64,000 nt of DNA from Geobacteraceae bacterium (GTDB lineage: Bacteria; Desulfobacterota; Desulfuromonadia; Geobacterales; Geobacteraceae), in assembly GCA_009773645.1 (NCBI GenBank), contig WSYB01000017.1, positions 81,338 through 145,337 of the forward strand, read 5' to 3'. Of the stretch, positions 61,663-64,000 are shown piece after piece. Numbering within the stretch: position 1 is the first letter of the stretch; each line of letters opens with the position of its first letter. The position numbers and the translations under genes are program-made. The notes beneath the pieces are model-generated. The model did no database searches. It saw only the letters and a list, made by a program, of their open reading frames with translations, and was not told the DNA's origin.

Positions 61663-64000
61663 CGCCTTCCTCTCTTTCCACGACTGCACCATATAGTAAA
61701 GGATCGGTATGGTTATCCGGGAAAGGGTGGTGGAAGCGATCTCGCCGCACATCATGGCCAGGGCGAGCCCCTGGAAGATGGGGTCGAAGACGATGACGAA
61801 GCTCCCCACAACCACCGCCGCCGCAGTCAGAAGCATGGGACGGAAACGGACCGCTCCGGCGTCGATGATCGCCTCGTCCAGCGCCATCCCCTCTCGTCTG
61901 CGCAGTTCGGCGAAGTCGATGAGAATAATGGAGTTACGCACGATGATCCCGGCCAGGGCGATGAAGCCGATCATGCTGGTGGCTGTGAAGAACGCGCCCA
62001 TGAGGGCATGCCCCGGCAGGATGCCGATGAGTGTTAGTGGAATGGGCGCCATGATCACCAGGGGAGTGGTAAAGTCCTTGAACCAAGCCACTACGAGGAT
62101 ATAGATGAGAACCATGACCGCGGCAAAGGCGAGTCCCAGGTCACGGAACACCTCGTAGGTTATATGCCATTCGCCGTCCCACTTGAGCCCCGGCCGCTCC
62201 TCGCTCCAGGGCTGTGAAGCGGCCCGCTGCTCGATATGGTACCCGCCGGGAAGGGAAATCTTGTCGATTTCCTTCTGCATCTTCAGAATGGCATAGACCG
62301 GCGCCTCGATCACCCCGGCCACATCACCGGTAACGTAAACCACGCTCTTCAGGTTCTTCCGATAGAGGCTCTTGTTCTCATTCTCACGGCTCACCCGCAC
62401 CAGCTGGGAGAGCGGCACATTCCCCCGCCCCCCCGGCACATGAATGGAGGAGAGAGACGCGATGGAACTCCGCTCGGCGAGCGGCAGGCGCAGGTTGATC
62501 ATTACCGGCTCCTTTTCCTTGGGAAGGTGCAGGAATCCCGCATCCATCCCGTCCAGGGCCACACGCAGGGTCTTGACCACATCGGAGGTCTCAATGCCGG
62601 AGAGCGCCGCTTTTTCCTTATCCACGGTGAAGCTGTACTTCTCCCGGTCGTCCTCCACATACCAGTCGGTGTCCACCACGCCGGGGGTCTTCTTGAATAT
62701 ATCCTTCACCTGGCCGGCGATCTTCAGGCGGGTCTCCTGATCCGGTCCGTAGACCTCCGCCACCAGGGTGGAAAGGACCGGCGGGCCGGGAGGGATTTCA
62801 GCAACCTTGAGGCGCGCCCCGTATCGGTCGGCAACCTCTTTCAGCATCGGCCTGACCCGCTTGGCGATGTCGTGGGACTGGTCGCTCCGCTCGTTCTTAT
62901 GGACGAGATTCACCTGGATGTCGGCCAGGTTGGCGCCCTTCCTCAGGTAGTAGTGCCGCACGAGGCCGTTGAAGTTGAAAGGTGCGCTCACACCCACGTA
63001 AGTCTGGAAATCGGTCACCTCCGGCACCCTGCGCAGGACATCCCCCATCTCCGCAATCATTCGCGCCGTCTGTTCCATGGTGGTGCCGTCCGGCGCGTCG
63101 ACAATCACCTGGAGCTCGTCCTTGTTGTCGAAGGGGAGCATTTTAACCGTGACGAGCCTGAAATATATGAGGGAGCAGGAAAGGAGGAGGAGTACCACGA
63201 CTCCCGCCAGGAAGCCATAGCGAATCGGTTTCCGATGGAGAAGCGCCCCCATGACCTTGCGGTAAAAACGGGTGAGCCGCGACTCCTCCGGCCCAGTCTC
63301 ACTCCCGAAGTGGGACTCCCCCTTCATGAACCTGAAAGCGTAATAGGGGGTGACGGTTAAGGCGATGAGCAGGGAGAAGAGCATGGCCATGGACGCTCCC
63401 ACCGGGATGGGGCGCATGTACGGCCCCATAAGCCCCCCAACGAACCCCATGGGGAGGATCGAGGCGATGACCGCAAAGGTGGCGAGCGCCGTGGGGTTGC
63501 CGATCTCGTCCACCGCCCGCACAGCAGCCTCCAGGGGTCTGAAGCGGGTGGTGGTAAAGTAGCGGTGGATATTCTCCACCACCACGATGGCGTCGTCAAC
63601 CAGGATGCCGATGGAGAAGATCAGGGCAAAGAGGGTGATCCGGTTCAGGGTGTAGCCGATCAGGTTGAAGATGAGCATGGTCAGGGCCAGGGTCACCGGG
63701 ATGGCGATGGCCGCCACCGCCCCGGCCCGCCACCCCATGAATATCGCAATCAGGATGGTGACCGAAATGGCGGCAAGGAACATGTGAAACAGGAGCTCGT
63801 TGTTCTTTTCCTTGGCGGTTTCCCCGTAGTTGCGGGTCACGGTAACCTGGATGTCCGCTGGGACCAGCTTCCCCTTCAGGAACTCCACCCGCTTCAGAAG
63901 GTCTTCCGCCACCCAGGTCGCGTTGGCCCCCGTGCGCTTGGCGACGGAGATTGTTACGGCAGGGTAATTGGCAGATTTGTTTATTTCCCCCCCACCCTCG
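61645..64000 (-). CDS. RND-family efflux transporter, inner-membrane subunit (5' end outside window)
   Basis: At least 785 residues are visible; the frame is open through the right edge, and upstream codons read [15 protein letters not shown], so the GTG at 63912 is not the start. Second half of an AcrB/CusA-type proton-driven pump: [20 protein letters not shown] (TM4 with the two Asp of the relay), a large periplasmic loop (about 240-560 of the visible part), and [20 protein letters not shown] in the C-terminal membrane half. The specific subclass (metal or drug) cannot be fixed from this piece. Genes for the membrane-fusion partner lie outside. Confidence 0.88.
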   Translation of the reverse strand, partial: EGGGEINKSANYPAVTISVAKRTGANATWVAEDLLKRVEFLKGKLVPADIQVTVTRNYGETAKEKNNELLFHMFLAAISVTILIAIFMGWRAGAVAAIAIPVTLALTMLIFNLIGYTLNRITLFALIFSIGILVDDAIVVVENIHRYFTTTRFRPLEAAVRAVDEIGNPTALATFAVIASILPMGFVGGLMGPYMRPIPVGASMAMLFSLLIALTVTPYYAFRFMKGESHFGSETGPEESRLTRFYRKVMGALLHRKPIRYGFLAGVVVLLLLSCSLIYFRLVTVKMLPFDNKDELQVIVDAPDGTTMEQTARMIAEMGDVLRRVPEVTDFQTYVGVSAPFNFNGLVRHYYLRKGANLADIQVNLVHKNERSDQSHDIAKRVRPMLKEVADRYGARLKVAEIPPGPPVLSTLVAEVYGPDQETRLKIAGQVKDIFKKTPGVVDTDWYVEDDREKYSFTVDKEKAALSGIETSDVVKTLRVALDGMDAGFLHLPKEKEPVMINLRLPLAERSSIASLSSIHVPGGRGNVPLSQLVRVSRENENKSLYRKNLKSVVYVTGDVAGVIEAPVYAILKMQKEIDKISLPGGYHIEQRAASQPWSEERPGLKWDGEWHITYEVFRDLGLAFAAVMVLIYILVVAWFKDFTTPLVIMAPIPLTLIGILPGHALMGAFFTATSMIGFIALAGIIVRNSIILIDFAELRRREGMALDEAIIDAGAVRFRPMLLTAAAVVVGSFVIVFDPIFQGLALAMMCGEIASTTLSRITIPILYYMVQSWKERKAVRSEE

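Overview
The window is a flagellar and chemotaxis supercluster from a Geobacter/Geotalea-like deltaproteobacterium (Desulfobacterota). The assignment rests on sigma54-type (-24/-12) and sigma28-type promoters in front of flagellar genes, CheX plus a CheC-like protein, a bacteriohemerythrin, an sCache chemoreceptor, TPR-rich glycosyltransferases and many dispersed intergenic repeats. No rRNA, tRNA or phylogenetic marker is present, so the genus is an inference. Both ends are cut inside genes: a GT2/TPR protein at the left edge and an RND pump at the right edge.

Layout. 1-13.1 kb: flagellin locus, with flaF, flbT, a small flagellin-like gene, the flagellin gene behind a near-perfect sigma28 promoter, then a 2310-residue TPR protein carrying two GT9-like and two OGT-type (GT41) domains, and a 636-residue TPR-GT9 protein. 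13.2-15.9 kb (+ strand): a sigma28-driven TPR protein and a PilZ protein. 15.9-31.1 kb (- strand): motB, motA, flbD, csrA, flgL, flgK, flgN, flgM, flgJ, flgI, flgH, flgA, flgG, flgF, fliA, flhG, flhF, flhA. 31.1-34.3 kb: an accessory island between flhA and flhB (XRE/ImmA-type regulator, a palindromic repeat element, a HepT/MntA toxin-antitoxin operon). 34.3-51.2 kb (- strand): flhB, fliR, fliQ, fliP, fliO, fliN, fliM, fliL, flgE, a TIGR02530-type gene, flgD, fliK, a motE-like gene, fliJ, fliI, fliH, fliG, fliF, fliE, flgC, flgB. 51.3-59.3 kb: a secreted AMIN-like/TPR protein, a CheC-like pseudo-receiver protein, cheX, cheY, a 77-residue protein resembling a chemoreceptor signalling tip, bacteriohemerythrin, a chemoreceptor and a PAS histidine kinase. 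59.5-64 kb: rhodanese, a COG1237-like metallo-beta-lactamase-fold protein, DUF2892, a C_GCAxxG_C_C protein and the RND pump.

How it fits together. Read from flgB to fliA the order closely follows the Bacillus-type fla operon, so the island between flhB and flhA stands out as an insertion. Sigma54-type promoters are visible before flgB, fliL, flhA and the AMIN/TPR gene; sigma28 promoters before flagellin and the + strand TPR gene. FlgM, FliA, FlbD, CsrA, FlaF and FlbT are all encoded here, so control of late genes and of flagellin translation is local. The glycosyltransferases next to flagellin are likely flagellin modifiers.

Odd points. Two motility genes look damaged: flgG has lost its C-terminal helix to a truncated repeat and reads in frame into flgA, and motA appears to lack its first membrane segment. 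At least twelve heptanucleotide (period 7) repeat arrays sit at gene junctions, and three other repeat families occur twice each.
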